Assembly: GCF_031458235.1 (NCBI RefSeq)
Contig: NZ_JAVDYB010000001.1
Span: 1,571,001 to 1,635,000, forward strand
Length of the DNA stretch: 64,000 nucleotides
Direction: 5' to 3'
Source: Catenuloplanes atrovinosus
GTDB lineage: Bacteria > Actinomycetota > Actinomycetes > Mycobacteriales > Micromonosporaceae
Shown: piece by piece, positions 8,915 to 20,790 of the stretch
Numbering within the stretch: position 1 is the first letter of the stretch
Layout: every line of letters starts with the position of its first letter
The notes under the pieces: generated by a model
The model's database searches: none
What the model was told of the DNA's origin: nothing
What the model saw: only the letters and a program-made list of their open reading frames with translations
Translations under genes and position numbers: made by a program

Positions 8915-9000
8915 GCCGCAAGGCTACGGGTACGGTATGACGGTTTCGGTGAGCGCACGCGGCCACCACAGTCACAGGCTTCCCACGTAGCATCGGCACG

Positions 9001-11755
<2,755 letters not shown>

Positions 11756-12113
11756 ACCCGAAGACCGAACACGCTCCGGTCGATCGCGGACGAGACGGCA
11801 CATGGCCGGGTGGACAAGGGGTTCCGGGCCGGGTGGAGGGCGGACGGGGTGGACACGGGCGCGTGAATCCGTGAATTGAGGGGTGGGAGGACTCACTCCG
11901 TACCGCTGATGTGGGTTGGTGTTCTTCGGGGGTTTTCGCGCCATCCGATGGAAGTTTTCGCACTCCGGGGGCATGTTCCGGCCCTGATGACCGGTTGTGA
12001 TCGCATGGACACAACTGATCAAGCTTCGGTGACGAGGGTGTTGCGTGGGTTGGAATCCCGGCTTTTGCGGCTAGTGTTATCTCAAGACGTTCGAGCCCCC
12101 GGGGAGGTGGGAC
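11756..12113. other. 358-base intergenic region upstream of arc
   Basis: No convincing gene. Downstream of 11880 it becomes noticeably T/G-rich compared with the coding flanks, as expected for a promoter and 5' leader region. The only clear signals are the promoter-like elements at 12050-12077 and the ribosome site GGGGAGGTGG at 12101-12110. I saw no strong hairpin after the upstream gene. Confidence 0.6.
12050..12077 (+). promoter_or_regulatory. Candidate promoter for arc
   Basis: TTGGAA (12050-12055), a 16-base spacer, and TAGTGT (12072-12077) resemble the -35 and -10 of actinobacterial housekeeping promoters. Transcription would start near 12084, giving a short leader that contains the ribosome site of arc. 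Confidence 0.5.
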
Positions 12114-13895
12114 GTGGCACGTAGCGACGACGCGGACTCGCGCGCCGCACGGTGGGAGAAAGAGGCCCACGATCTCTCCACGCAGGTCGCGTTTCTTCAA
12201 GAGGAACTCGCTCTGGTGCGGCGCAAGCTGACCGAAAGCCCCCGTCACGTAAGGCAGCTCGAGGAGCGGCTCGCGGCAACGCAGGCGCAGCTCTCCCGGC
12301 TGTCGGAGAACAACGAGCGACTGGTGGCCACCCTCAAGGAGGCCCGCAGCCAGATCGTCACGCTGAAGGAGGAGATCGACCGCCTGGCGCAGCCGCCGAG
12401 CGGTTACGGTGTCTTCCTGACCCGCCATGAGGACGGCACCGTCGACGTCTTCACCGGTGGGCGCAAGCTGCGCGTGGCGGTGTCACCCTCTCTGGAGGTG
12501 GACGAGCTTCAGCGCGGGCAGGAGGTCCTGCTCAACGACGCGCTGAACGTCGTCGACGCGTTCGGCTTCGAGCGCGTGGGCGAGGTGGTGATGCTCAAGG
12601 AGATCCTGGAGTCGCCCACCGGCGGCCCGGGTGACCGTGCGCTCGTCATCTCGCACGCCGACGAGGAGCGCATCGTGCACCTCGCCGACACGCTCATCGG
12701 CTCCGCGCTGCGGGCCGGTGACTCGCTCATGATCGAGCCCCGTTCGGCCTACGCGTACGAGCGGATCCCGAAGAGCGAGGTCGAGGAGCTGGTCCTGGAG
12801 GAGGTGCCGGACGTCGGTTACTCCGACATCGGTGGCCTGCACTCCCAGATCGAGCAGATCCGCGACGCGGTCGAGCTGCCGTTCCTGCACGCCGACCTGT
12901 TCCGGGAGCACCAGTTGCGCCCGCCGAAGGGCATCCTGCTCTACGGCCCGCCCGGCTGCGGCAAGACCCTCATCGCCAAGGCCGTGGCGAACTCGCTGGC
13001 GAAGAAGATCGCCGAGCGGCAGGGCAAGGAGAAGCACACCAGCTTCTTCCTGAACATCAAGGGCCCGGAGCTGCTCAACAAGTACGTCGGCGAGACCGAG
13101 CGGCACATCCGGCTGATCTTCCAGCGCGCACGGGAGAAGGCCGGCGAGGGCACCCCGGTCATCGTGTTCTTCGACGAGATGGACTCCGTGTTCCGCACCC
13201 GCGGCACCGGCGTCTCGTCCGATGTGGAGAACACGATCGTCCCCCAGCTGCTGTCGGAGATCGACGGCGTGGAGGGCCTGGAGAACGTCATCGTCATCGG
13301 CGCCTCCAACCGCGAGGACATGATCGACCCGGCCATCCTGCGCCCGGGCCGGCTGGACGTGAAGATCAAGATTGAGCGTCCGGACGCCGAGGCGGCCAAG
13401 GACATCTTCAGTAAGTACATCCTCAGCGGCCTGCCGCTGCACGAGGACGACCTGGCCGAGCACGGCAACGACGCGGACGCCACGGTCGCCGCCATGATCG
13501 AGTCGGTCGTGCTCCGGATGTACTCGGAGACCGAGGAGAACCGGTTCCTCGAGGTCACCTACGCCAACGGTGACAAGGAGGTCCTGTACTTCAAGGACTT
13601 CAACTCCGGCGCCATGATCCAGAACATCGTCGATCGCGGCAAGAAGATGGCGATCAAGGAGTTCCTCTCCTCCGGACGCAAGGGCCTGCGCCTCCAGCAC
13701 CTGCTGGACGCGTGCGTCGACGAGTTCCGGGAGAACGAGGACCTGCCGAACACGACGAACCCGGACGACTGGGCCCGGATCTCCGGCAAGAAGGGCGAGC
13801 GGATCGTCTACATCCGTACGCTCGTCTCCGGCGGCAAGGGCGCCGAGGCCGGCCGGTCCATCGAGACCGCGTCGAACACCGGTCAGTATCTGTAA
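12114..13895 (+). CDS. arc: Proteasome-activating AAA ATPase ARC/Mpa
   Basis: A 593-residue hexameric unfoldase that binds Pup through its N-terminal coiled coil (about 15-92). It threads pupylated substrates into the 20S core. Two OB-fold regions follow at about 95-230. The AAA domain has Walker A GPPGCGKT (278-285), pore-loop region NKYVGETE and Walker B VFFDEMDS (351-358). The protein ends in GQYL, the C-terminal tail that docks into the alpha-ring of the proteasome. The start is the GTG at 12114 with the strong ribosome site GGGGAGGTGG. A hairpin terminator directly follows, so arc is probably transcribed alone. Confidence 0.97.
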   Translation: MARSDDADSRAARWEKEAHDLSTQVAFLQEELALVRRKLTESPRHVRQLEERLAATQAQLSRLSENNERLVATLKEARSQIVTLKEEIDRLAQPPSGYGVFLTRHEDGTVDVFTGGRKLRVAVSPSLEVDELQRGQEVLLNDALNVVDAFGFERVGEVVMLKEILESPTGGPGDRALVISHADEERIVHLADTLIGSALRAGDSLMIEPRSAYAYERIPKSEVEELVLEEVPDVGYSDIGGLHSQIEQIRDAVELPFLHADLFREHQLRPPKGILLYGPPGCGKTLIAKAVANSLAKKIAERQGKEKHTSFFLNIKGPELLNKYVGETERHIRLIFQRAREKAGEGTPVIVFFDEMDSVFRTRGTGVSSDVENTIVPQLLSEIDGVEGLENVIVIGASNREDMIDPAILRPGRLDVKIKIERPDAEAAKDIFSKYILSGLPLHEDDLAEHGNDADATVAAMIESVVLRMYSETEENRFLEVTYANGDKEVLYFKDFNSGAMIQNIVDRGKKMAIKEFLSSGRKGLRLQHLLDACVDEFRENEDLPNTTNPDDWARISGKKGERIVYIRTLVSGGKGAEAGRSIETASNTGQYL

Positions 13896-13907
13896 GTGTC
13901 GTTGTGG

Positions 13908-13942
13908 AACGGGCGGCCCGCGGGGCCGCCCGTTTCTTTTTA
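13908..13942 (+). terminator. Rho-independent terminator after arc
   Basis: A 12-bp GC-rich stem (13908-13919 with 13923-13934, 3-base loop) is followed by the T-rich run TTCTTTTTAT. It lies 13 bases after the arc stop codon. Confidence 0.9.
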
Positions 13943-14016
13943 TCCATGTGCCGACACGTTTCGTCACCCCTCGTAGGGGCTAGGCTTCTCTCGACGGGTG
14001 ATGGGGAGGTCTCTTT

Positions 14017-15549
14017 ATGTCTGTTCGTCGGATCATGGGTACCGAGGTCGAGTACGGGATCTCCGTGCCCGGCCAGCCCGGCGCCAACCCGATGGTGACC
14101 TCCTCACAGGTGGTCAACGCCTACGGTGCACGGCCGGAGCTCAACCGCGGCGGGCGCACCCGCTGGGACTACGAGGAGGAGTCGCCGCTGCGGGACGCGC
14201 GCGGCTTCACCTACTCCGGCGCCGCCTACGACCCGGCGGAGGCGCTCGCCGACGAGGATCTGGGCCTGGCCAACGTCATCCTGACCAACGGCGCCCGGCT
14301 GTACGTCGACCACGCCCACCCGGAGTACTCCACGCCCGAGGTCACCAACCCGATGGACGTGGTGCGCTGGGACAAGGCCGGCGAGCGTGTGATGGCCGAG
14401 GCGGCCCGGCGCGCGGCCACCATCCCGGGCGCGCACCAGATCCACCTGTACAAGAACAACACCGACAACAAGGGCGCGTCGTACGGCGCCCACGAGAACT
14501 ACCTGATGCGCCGCCAGACGCCGTTCGCGGACATCGTGGCGTACCTGACGCCGTTCTTCGTGACCCGGCAGATCGTCTGCGGCGCCGGCCGGGTCGGCAT
14601 CGGCCAGGACGGCTCCGGCACCGGTTTCCAGATCTCCCAGCGCGCCGACTTCTTCGAGGTCGAGGTCGGGCTGGAGACCACGCTCAAGCGGCCGATCATC
14701 AACACCCGGGACGAGCCGCACGCGGACGCGGACAAGTACCGCCGGCTGCACGTCATCATCGGCGACGCGAACCTGTCCGAGATCTCCACGTACCTGAAGG
14801 TCGGCACCACCGCGCTGATCCTGTCCATGATCGAGGAGAAGGCGCTCACCGGCGAGCTCGGCATCGCCGACCCGGTCTCCGAACTGAAGAACATCTCGCA
14901 CGACCCGTCGCTGCAACACCTGGTCCGGCTGCGCGACGGCCGCAAGCTGACCGCGCTCGACCTGCAGTGGGCCTTCTTCGAGCGGGCCAAGGCCTTCGTG
15001 GACGACCGGCTCGGCACCGACGCGGACGAGCCCACCACGGACGTGCTCAACCGCTGGGAGACCATCCTGGACAAGCTCGGCCGCGACCCGATGACCTGCG
15101 CGGACGAGCTGGACTGGGTGGCCAAGCTGCGGCTGCTGGAGGGGTACCGGGAGCGCGAGGGGCTCGGCTGGGCCTCGCACAAGCTCCAGCTCGTGGACCT
15201 GCAGTACTCGGACGTACGGCCGGAGAAGGGCCTCTACCACCGGCTGGTGGCGCGCGGCTCGATGAAGACGCTGCTCGACGAGCGCGAGACGTGGGACGCG
15301 ATGGTGAACCCGCCGGAGGACACCCGGGCCTACTTCCGCGGCAAGTGCCTGGCGCAGTACGCGTCCGAGGTGGTCGCGGCCAGCTGGGACTCGGTGATCT
15401 TCGACATCGGGCGGGAGTCGCTGGTCCGGGTGCCGATGATGGAGCCCGAGCGCGGCACGAAGAAGCACGTCGGGGCGCTGTTCGAGCGCTGCGAGAGCGC
15501 CAAGGACCTGCTCGAGGCGCTGACCGGCGGGCAGAAGCCGACGACGTAG
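14017..15549 (+). CDS. dop: Pup deamidase/depupylase
   Basis: A 510-residue member of the PafA/Dop carboxylate-amine ligase-like family. It hydrolyses the isopeptide bond between Pup and substrate lysines and can deamidate Pup ending in Gln. The N-terminal GTEVEYGI forms the ATP/Mg site. [18 protein letters not shown] contains the catalytic Asp98. The stretch of about 35 extra residues between the first strands (about 40-80) is the Dop loop that is absent from PafA. The C-terminal ~70 residues are the small domain shared with PafA. The ATG at 14017 has GGGGAGGT upstream. Because Pup here already ends in Glu, depupylation rather than deamidation should be its main task. Confidence 0.96.
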   Translation: MSVRRIMGTEVEYGISVPGQPGANPMVTSSQVVNAYGARPELNRGGRTRWDYEEESPLRDARGFTYSGAAYDPAEALADEDLGLANVILTNGARLYVDHAHPEYSTPEVTNPMDVVRWDKAGERVMAEAARRAATIPGAHQIHLYKNNTDNKGASYGAHENYLMRRQTPFADIVAYLTPFFVTRQIVCGAGRVGIGQDGSGTGFQISQRADFFEVEVGLETTLKRPIINTRDEPHADADKYRRLHVIIGDANLSEISTYLKVGTTALILSMIEEKALTGELGIADPVSELKNISHDPSLQHLVRLRDGRKLTALDLQWAFFERAKAFVDDRLGTDADEPTTDVLNRWETILDKLGRDPMTCADELDWVAKLRLLEGYREREGLGWASHKLQLVDLQYSDVRPEKGLYHRLVARGSMKTLLDERETWDAMVNPPEDTRAYFRGKCLAQYASEVVAASWDSVIFDIGRESLVRVPMMEPERGTKKHVGALFERCESAKDLLEALTGGQKPTT

Positions 15550-15570
15550 AAGCTCCACGCGTGACGGAAG

Positions 15571-15613
15571 GGCTCGGCTGAGCGCGAAACACGCGCTTGG
15601 GCGAGCCTTTTCG
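15571..15613 (+). terminator. Terminator between dop and pup
   Basis: GGCTCG (15571-15576) pairs with CGAGCC (15602-15607). An inner stem AGCGCG/CGCGCT closes a short loop. TTTT follows, so this is a bulged but U-tract-bearing hairpin. It starts 21 bases after the dop stop, which separates dop from the pup operon. Confidence 0.7.
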
Positions 15614-15695
15614 TCATAACGGCGGGGTAGGTTTTAGGTACCTGATGTTGCCGGGGCGGTCGAGCCCCGCGGCACGAGGCGAGGGAGGGACCGGG

Positions 15696-15911
15696 ATGGC
15701 TACCAGGGACACCGGCGGACAGTCGCAATCCAGCAGGAGCAGCCAGCAGGACGAGGTCGACGAGGCCACTGTCGAGGCGAACCCGGAGACCGCCGAGCGC
15801 GTCGCCGAGCTCACCGAGGAGGTCGACGACCTCCTCGACGAGATCGACTCCGTCCTCGAGGAGAATGCCGAGGAATTCGTCAGGGGCTATGTGCAAAAGG
15901 GCGGCGAATAG
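15696..15911 (+). CDS. pup: Prokaryotic ubiquitin-like protein Pup
   Basis: A 71-residue, very acidic, mostly disordered protein tag. The central helix region (TAERVAELTEEVDDLLDEID, about 32-51) is the coiled-coil segment that binds ARC/Mpa. The protein ends in Gly-Gly-Glu. PafA joins the gamma-carboxylate of that Glu to substrate lysines. The terminal residue is encoded directly as Glu, so no deamidation is needed before ligation, unlike the Gly-Gly-Gln Pup of mycobacteria. The ATG at 15696 has the ribosome site GAGGGAGGGA. It heads the operon pup, endonuclease VII-like gene, prcB, prcA. Confidence 0.97.
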   Translation: MATRDTGGQSQSSRSSQQDEVDEATVEANPETAERVAELTEEVDDLLDEIDSVLEENAEEFVRGYVQKGGE

Positions 15912-15917
15912 GTAGCT

Positions 15918-16472
15918 ATGTCCGTTTCGGGGGAGGGTGGAGACACCGGATTACGGCAGTGCCGCGATTGTGGCGCGGTAAAGCCGCTGACGGAGTTCCA
16001 CGTGAGCCCGAAGGCCGCCCGCATTCCGGGCGGCCACCGGCACTGCCCCGACTGCGACGGGGTGGTTCCGCCGGAGGATTTTCCGCGCGACAAGCGCGGG
16101 AGAGCCGGCTACGGCAGCTACCGCAAGCCGTGTCACAACGCTCGCGGCCGCGAAAGCCGCGAGCGTTTGCACGGCGGCAGTCGTGAGTGCCACCTCCGGC
16201 GCCGCTACGGCATCGGGCAGGACGGGGTCTGTGCGATCTGTGACGCACCGGACCCCGAACACGTCGATCACGACCATCGCACCGGCGCGGTGCGCGGGAT
16301 ATTGTGCTTCAACTGCAACGGCGGCCTCGGCCAGTTCCGCGACAACATCGCGTACCTGGACAGGGCGATCACATATCTGAAGGGACACACGTGGCAACGG
16401 GTTTTGATCCATCCGGGCGTCTACCAGATGCGTTCACCAACCTGGGGACCTCCTCCTTCACCCAGTTCCTGA
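15918..16472 (+). CDS. Endonuclease VII-like (HNH/His-Me finger) protein in the pup-prcBA operon
   Basis: A 184-residue protein with a recombination endonuclease VII domain at its C-terminal half. CAIC (105-108) and CFNC (130-133) are the structural zinc ligands, and [10 protein letters not shown] (114-123) is the His-Me finger catalytic motif. Two further CxxC pairs (Cys15/18 and Cys43/46) and short repeats like GYGSYRKPC suggest an N-terminal zinc-ribbon region. Family members nick or cut branched DNA or non-specific DNA. It begins 6 bases after pup and overlaps the start of prcB by 82 bases in another frame, so its expression is tied to the proteasome operon. The cellular substrate is unknown. 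The C-terminal ~25 residues beyond the domain are dictated by the overlap. Confidence 0.88.
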   Translation: MSVSGEGGDTGLRQCRDCGAVKPLTEFHVSPKAARIPGGHRHCPDCDGVVPPEDFPRDKRGRAGYGSYRKPCHNARGRESRERLHGGSRECHLRRRYGIGQDGVCAICDAPDPEHVDHDHRTGAVRGILCFNCNGGLGQFRDNIAYLDRAITYLKGHTWQRVLIHPGVYQMRSPTWGPPPSPSS

Positions 16473-17233
16473 GTGTCGCCGCCCCCGATCTGCTGCCCGG
16501 CCGGCGCCCGCTGCCGCCCGGCCTCCACGCCGGCGAGGTGGCGCCGCACGGCACCACGATCGTGGCGATCTCGTTCGCGGGCGGCGTCGTGCTCGCCGGC
16601 GACCGGCGCGCGACCATGGGCAACATGATCGCCAGCCGGGACATCGAGAAGGTGCACCCCGCGGATGCGTACTCGCTGATCGGTATCGCGGGCACCGCCG
16701 GCGTCGGCATCGAGCTGATGCGGCTGTTCCAGGTCGAGCTGGAGCACTACGAGAAGATCGAGGGCGTCATGCTCTCCGTCGACGGCAAGGCCAACCGCCT
16801 GGCCGCGATGATCCGGCAGAACCTCGGCGCGGCGCTCCAGGGCCTCGCGGTCATCCCGCTGTTCGCCGGCTACGACCAGGCCGCGGCGGACCCGTCCCGG
16901 GTCGGCCGGATCTTCAGCTTCGACGTGGCGGGCGGCGTCTACGAGGAGACCGGCTACGACGCGATCGGGTCCGGCTCGCTGTTCGCCAAGGCCGCGCTGA
17001 AGAAGCGGTACCGTCCCGGCATCTCCGCCGACGAGGCGGCCCGGCTCGCCGTCGAGGCGCTCTACGACGCCGCGGACGACGACACCGCCACCGGTGGCCC
17101 GGACCTCATCCGCAAGATCTACCCGGTGGTCATGACGGCGTCCGCCGAGGGCACCCACCGGCTGACCGAGGAGCAGGTCTCCGCGCTCGCCGAGGCCGTC
17201 GTCAACGCCCGCCACGAGAACCCCGGCGGCTGA
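16391..17233 (+). CDS. prcB: 20S proteasome beta subunit
   Basis: A 280-residue precursor of the catalytic subunit. The propeptide of 54 residues is removed at HG|TT, leaving Thr55 as N-terminal nucleophile ([10 protein letters not shown]). Conserved beta-subunit elements follow: GDRRATMGN with the Asp/Arg pair, and Lys of the catalytic set in IEKVHPAD. Seven mature beta subunits form each inner ring. The GTG at 16391 lies inside the endonuclease gene, with GAAGGGA upstream as ribosome site, so translation is coupled to the upstream gene. It is followed after 51 bases by prcA. Confidence 0.97.
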   Translation: MATGFDPSGRLPDAFTNLGTSSFTQFLSVAAPDLLPGRRPLPPGLHAGEVAPHGTTIVAISFAGGVVLAGDRRATMGNMIASRDIEKVHPADAYSLIGIAGTAGVGIELMRLFQVELEHYEKIEGVMLSVDGKANRLAAMIRQNLGAALQGLAVIPLFAGYDQAAADPSRVGRIFSFDVAGGVYEETGYDAIGSGSLFAKAALKKRYRPGISADEAARLAVEALYDAADDDTATGGPDLIRKIYPVVMTASAEGTHRLTEEQVSALAEAVVNARHENPGG

Positions 17234-17284
17234 GAAGCGCTGTCCGTCCGCTTCTGAGCCCTGATTGATCGAAGGAGAGCCGCC

Positions 17285-18121
17285 GTGGCAATGCAGTTCT
17301 ACGCCTCACCCGAGCAGATCATGCGCGACCGCTCCGAGCTGGCCCGCAAGGGCATCGCCCGGGGCCGCAGCGCGGTGGTCCTCAGCTACGCCGGTGGGGT
17401 CCTCCTCGTCGCGGAGAACGTGACGTCGCTGCGCAAGGTCAGCGAGATCTACGACCGGATCGGCTTCGCCGCCGTCGGCCGCTACAACGAGTTCGAGAAC
17501 CTGCGCCGCGCCGGCGTGCGCAAGGCCGACATCGACGGCTACAGCTACGACCGCCGCGACGTCACCGGCCGCGCGATCGCCAGTACGTACACGCAGGTCC
17601 TCGGCGCGATCTTCACCGAACAGCAGAAGCCGTTCGAGGTCGAGCTGTGCGTGGCCCAGGTCGGCGCCGCCCCCGAGCAGGACGAGATCTACCGCATCAT
17701 GTACGACGGCTCCGTCCAGGACGAGCCCGGCTTCATGGCGATGGGCGGCCAGGCCGAGGCCATCTCCAGCACGCTCAAGGACGGCCACGAGTTCACGCTG
17801 TCGCTCTCCGACGCGCTCAAGCTCGCGGTCAAGTCCCTGGCCAGCGTCGGTGGCGAGAACGGCTCCCCGCGGACCATCACCGCCAAGCAGCTCGAGGTCG
17901 CGGTCCTGGACCGCACCCGCAGGGGCCGCACCTTCCGCCGCATCACCGGCGAGGCGCTGACCGCGCTCCTGGAGGGCGGCGACCTCCCGGCCGATCCGGT
18001 CGAGAAGCCCGGCGCCCCGGCCACCGGCCCCGACACCCCCACGGTCTCGGCCGCGTCCGCGGACCTGGAGACGGCGGGCGAGTCCACCGCGGTGGACGAC
18101 GAGGGACCGGCGGACACGTAG
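17285..18121 (+). CDS. prcA: 20S proteasome alpha subunit
   Basis: A 278-residue subunit of the outer, gate-forming rings. The N-terminal helix [20 protein letters not shown] is the alpha-type signature, and no catalytic Thr is present. The C-terminal ~45 residues (Pro/Thr/Asp-rich) form a flexible acidic tail longer than in M. tuberculosis PrcA. The GTG at 17285 follows the ribosome site GAAGGAGAG. An ATG two codons later is a possible alternative. It is the last gene of the pup operon and is followed by a strong terminator and a 26-bp palindrome. Confidence 0.97.
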   Translation: MAMQFYASPEQIMRDRSELARKGIARGRSAVVLSYAGGVLLVAENVTSLRKVSEIYDRIGFAAVGRYNEFENLRRAGVRKADIDGYSYDRRDVTGRAIASTYTQVLGAIFTEQQKPFEVELCVAQVGAAPEQDEIYRIMYDGSVQDEPGFMAMGGQAEAISSTLKDGHEFTLSLSDALKLAVKSLASVGGENGSPRTITAKQLEVAVLDRTRRGRTFRRITGEALTALLEGGDLPADPVEKPGAPATGPDTPTVSAASADLETAGESTAVDDEGPADT

Positions 18122-18131
18122 GCGTCGCCGT

Positions 18132-18174
18132 CGGCCGCCGGACCGCTGTCGTTCCGGCGGCCGTTTCGTTCTTT
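18132..18174 (+). terminator. Terminator of the pup-prcBA operon
   Basis: CGGCCGCCGGA (18132-18142) and its exact complement (18153-18163) form an 11-bp stem with a 10-base loop. The T-rich tail TTTCGTTCTTT follows. It starts 11 bases after the prcA stop. Confidence 0.88.
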
Positions 18175-18215
18175 CCCGCTTCCGGCGCCCGGCGGCTGCG
18201 GTGGTCTGTGTCGGC

Positions 18216-18276
18216 GACTAAAGATACGTAGAGCACGTTATGAGGCCCGGATAACGTGCTCTACGTATCTTTAGTC
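18216..18276. repeat. 26-bp perfect palindrome between convergent genes (family A-like core)
   Basis: Arms 18216-18241 and 18251-18276 are exact reverse complements with the 9-base loop GAGGCCCGG. The inner arm GCACGTTAT/ATAACGTGC is identical to the core of the palindromes at 23697, 36575 and 49590, although the outer arm differs. It sits between prcA (plus) and a minus-strand ORF whose stop codon overlaps the right arm. A bidirectional terminator is the simplest reading; a protein-binding dyad is possible. Confidence 0.85.
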
Positions 18277-18418
18277 AGTCGATCACGCAGTAGGTCGAGT
18301 CCATCGGCAGACCGGTGAGATCCTCCGTGGTCCGCTTTCCGGACATAACGAACCGGAGATCGCGACTAAGAGCGCGACGCGCCTGCCCGGTTCCCTCGGC
18401 GAGTTCAGAAGTAACCAC
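18275..18418 (-). CDS. Small ORF, 47 residues, hypothetical
   Basis: A short reading frame starting at a GTG (18418) with GGAGG about ten bases upstream. It encodes a 47-residue peptide ending PMDSTYCVID, with no membrane segment and one Cys. The composition is balanced, unlike the Arg/Pro/Gly-rich shadows of GC-rich DNA. Several codons are relatively AT-rich (GTT, ACT, TCT, GAA, CTT, AGT) and thus unlike neighbouring genes. Its stop overlaps the end of the 26-bp palindrome, which would then serve as its terminator. I do not recognise a family; it may be a real small protein, a decayed gene or chance. Confidence 0.35.
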   Translation of the reverse strand: MVTSELAEGTGQARRALSRDLRFVMSGKRTTEDLTGLPMDSTYCVID

Positions 18419-18510
18419 GCTGAGACCGCCTCCGGGTGCTGAGACCGGCCGCGCCGGAAGGAATCTCGCGCCGGACCCGCACCCCGCGCGCCCGAACCGC
18501 AATGGAGGCC

Positions 18511-19431
18511 CTAAGAGCGCGCCGCCTTGGCGAGGTCGGCGAAGCCGGGCTCGCTCAGGGCGTGGTCGAGCTGCACCCGCCAGTCCGGCTGTACCGGGAT
18601 GCCCGCCGCCGCCCACGCGTCATGGCCGAGCACGCTGTACGCCGGTCGCGCCGCCGGCCGGGCGAACGACTCCGCCGTGGTCGGCCGGATCCGGTCCGGG
18701 TCGAGGCCGGCCAGGTCGTACAGCGTCCGCGCCAGATCGTGCCAGGAGGCCTGCCCCGACGCGGTGCCGTGGTAGATCCCCGGCGCCGCCGTGCCCGCCA
18801 GCGCCGCGGTCCCCAGCTTGACCAGCTGCTCGGCGAGCGCGGCCGTCCAGGTGGGCTGGCCGATCTGGTCCGTGACCACGTCGACGCTCGGGCGGGAGGC
18901 GGCCAGCTTCAGCATGGTGGCGATGAAGTTCGGCCCGTGGTCGCCGTAGAGCCAGGCGGTGCGGACGACGTAACCGCCGGTGCGGAGCGCGAGCTGCTCG
19001 CCGAGGACCTTGCCGCGGCCGTACGCGTTGATCGGCGCGGTGGGGTGGGTCTCCGCGTACGGCTTCGTGGCCGTGCCGTCGAACACGTAGTCCGTGGAGA
19101 TCTGGATCAGCTTGGCGCCGTTGACCGTGCAGGCGGCGGCGATGTTGTTCACCGCGCGGCCGTTGATGTCGGTGGCGACGTCCTCGTGGTCCTCGGCGGC
19201 GTCGACGTCGGTCCAGGCGGCAGCGTTGATCACGATGTCGTGACCGGCGACGGCGGAGGCGACCGCGGCGGCGTCGGTGACGTCGAGCATGTCGCGGGTG
19301 GCGGCGGTGATCTCGACGGGCGTGTCGCTGCGGCGGGCGTGCCGTCCGTACGGCGCGGTCGGCTCGGTCAGTGCGGCGACGAGGTCGCGTCCGAGCATCC
19401 CGCCCGCGCCGGTGATCAGCCAACGGGTCAT
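18511..19431 (-). CDS. rmlD: dTDP-4-dehydrorhamnose reductase
   Basis: A 306-residue short-chain dehydrogenase that makes dTDP-L-rhamnose from dTDP-4-keto-L-rhamnose with NAD(P)H. The N-terminal nucleotide-binding motif is TGAGGMLG. STDYVFDG is a family signature, and YGRGK holds the catalytic Tyr and Lys. The start at 19431 (MTRWLITG) matches the family; upstream in-frame codons do not. It is divergent from rmlA. RmlB and RmlC are not in the window. The pair interrupts the otherwise conserved prcA-pafA spacing and may serve the glycan cluster at the right end. Confidence 0.93.
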   Translation of the reverse strand: MTRWLITGAGGMLGRDLVAALTEPTAPYGRHARRSDTPVEITAATRDMLDVTDAAAVASAVAGHDIVINAAAWTDVDAAEDHEDVATDINGRAVNNIAAACTVNGAKLIQISTDYVFDGTATKPYAETHPTAPINAYGRGKVLGEQLALRTGGYVVRTAWLYGDHGPNFIATMLKLAASRPSVDVVTDQIGQPTWTAALAEQLVKLGTAALAGTAAPGIYHGTASGQASWHDLARTLYDLAGLDPDRIRPTTAESFARPAARPAYSVLGHDAWAAAGIPVQPDWRVQLDHALSEPGFADLAKAARS

Positions 19432-19592
19432 GTGCCGGCCCCCCAGGTAAAACTCTGCGTGTGCTCCGCCCCAGGAGCGCAAGCCACGGTACCAGGGTGG
19501 GTACCGGCCACGGTGGTTCCATGGCTCGCGTCGATCACAGGTTGATTGCGAAGTGACTGCCGGTAGTGGTGTCACGTGAGTACTATTCGCCG

Positions 19593-20462
19593 GTGCGCGG
19601 GATCCTTTTAGCAGGTGGGACCGGGTCTCGGCTGTGGCCGATCACCCAGGCGGTGTCGAAGCAGCTGATGCCGGTCTTCGACAAGCCGATGATCTACTAC
19701 CCGCTGACCACGCTCGTCACGGCGGGCGTGCGCGAGGTTCTGATCATCACGACGCCGGACGACCAGGCGCAGTTCCGCCGGTTGCTCGGTGACGGAGCGC
19801 AGTGGGGGCTGTCGCTGTCGTACGCGGTGCAGCCGCGCCCGGAGGGCATCGCGCAGGCCTTCCTGATCGGCGAGGAGTTCCTGGCCGGCGACGACGTGGC
19901 GCTGATCCTCGGCGACAACATCTTCCACGGCGGCGACCTGCCCAACCGGCTGAAGGAGAACGCGGCGCACGCCGGCGGGCGGGTCTTCGCGTACCCGGTG
20001 GCCGAGCCGTCCGCCTACGGCGTGGTCGAGTTCGACGAGTCCGGCCGGGTCATCTCGATCGAGGAGAAGCCCGAGAAGCCCAAGTCGCGCTACGCCGTCC
20101 CCGGCCTCTACTTCTACGACGCCGACGTGGTGCGGATCGCGAAGAGCCTGCGCCCGTCCGCCCGCGGCGAGCTGGAGATCACCGGCATCAACGACGCCTA
20201 CCTGCGCCGCGGCGACCTCACCGTGACCGTGCTCGACCGCGGCACCGCCTGGCTCGACACCGGCACGTTCGCCGACCTGGTGCACGCCGCCGAGTACGTC
20301 CGCGTCATAGAGGCGCGCCAGGGCTTCAAGATCGGCTGCATCGAGGAGGCCGCCTGGCGCGCCGGCCGCATCGACGACGACCAGCTCCGCGCCCTGGCCG
20401 CCCCGCTGCGCCGCAGCGGCTACGGCGACTACCTCCTCCGCCTCCTCGACTGGGAACGCTAG
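19593..20462 (+). CDS. rmlA: Glucose-1-phosphate thymidylyltransferase
   Basis: A 289-residue nucleotidyltransferase that makes dTDP-glucose, the first step to dTDP-rhamnose. The N-terminal [16 protein letters not shown] binds d[28 protein letters not shown] and [11 protein letters not shown] are hallmark motifs. The GTG at 19593 is chosen because the family begins at Arg-Gly-Ile-Leu-Leu. A TACTAT hexamer (19581-19586) also sits exactly 6 bases upstream, suggesting a leaderless mRNA. A GTG at 19566 would add nine unlikely residues. It is divergent from rmlD, sharing a 161-base promoter region. Confidence 0.95.
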   Translation: MRGILLAGGTGSRLWPITQAVSKQLMPVFDKPMIYYPLTTLVTAGVREVLIITTPDDQAQFRRLLGDGAQWGLSLSYAVQPRPEGIAQAFLIGEEFLAGDDVALILGDNIFHGGDLPNRLKENAAHAGGRVFAYPVAEPSAYGVVEFDESGRVISIEEKPEKPKSRYAVPGLYFYDADVVRIAKSLRPSARGELEITGINDAYLRRGDLTVTVLDRGTAWLDTGTFADLVHAAEYVRVIEARQGFKIGCIEEAAWRAGRIDDDQLRALAAPLRRSGYGDYLLRLLDWER

Positions 20463-20518
20463 CGGTCCTTCGCCCCGTCTCGGGCGGCCTTCCACCGACC
20501 AGGACCACGAGATCTCTC

Positions 20519-20596
20519 TTCCCGCTCCCGGCCCGGTGCGGTCCGCATGCTGCCGCGGGCACCGGTCGTCGCCGGCGCTCCTCCCTGCCGGTCCCG
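20519..20596 (-). repeat. Dispersed repeat family B, copy 2
   Basis: Read on the minus strand it begins GGCAGGGAGGAGCGCCGGCG, contains CCCGCGGCAGCATGCGG and ends GGGAGCGGGAA. It is close to the copies at 36841 and 37957 apart from single-base changes. The GCGGGAA end faces the rmlA stop codon. Confidence 0.75.
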
Positions 20597-20790
20597 CACC
20601 CCGGCCGGGCAACGACCACGCGGCTTCCGCCGTGGGCGAGGATCCGTTGCGGCCCGGAACGGACGCCACGCGCGTCACGTGACGTGAGGGCCGCGCCCGT
20701 CGCGTGGGTTTCCCCGGCCGCGCTGGAACAGGCTCCGTCGCCGCGTGCGTAGCGGAGCGCCGGCGGAGTCGGAGCCCGCGGCGAGGTTTG

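Noticed and set aside
15918-16472. The endonuclease-like gene as part of a mobile intron or homing element
   Set aside because: No intron or intein boundaries are visible; pup and prcB are intact and the gene overlaps prcB in an operon arrangement.
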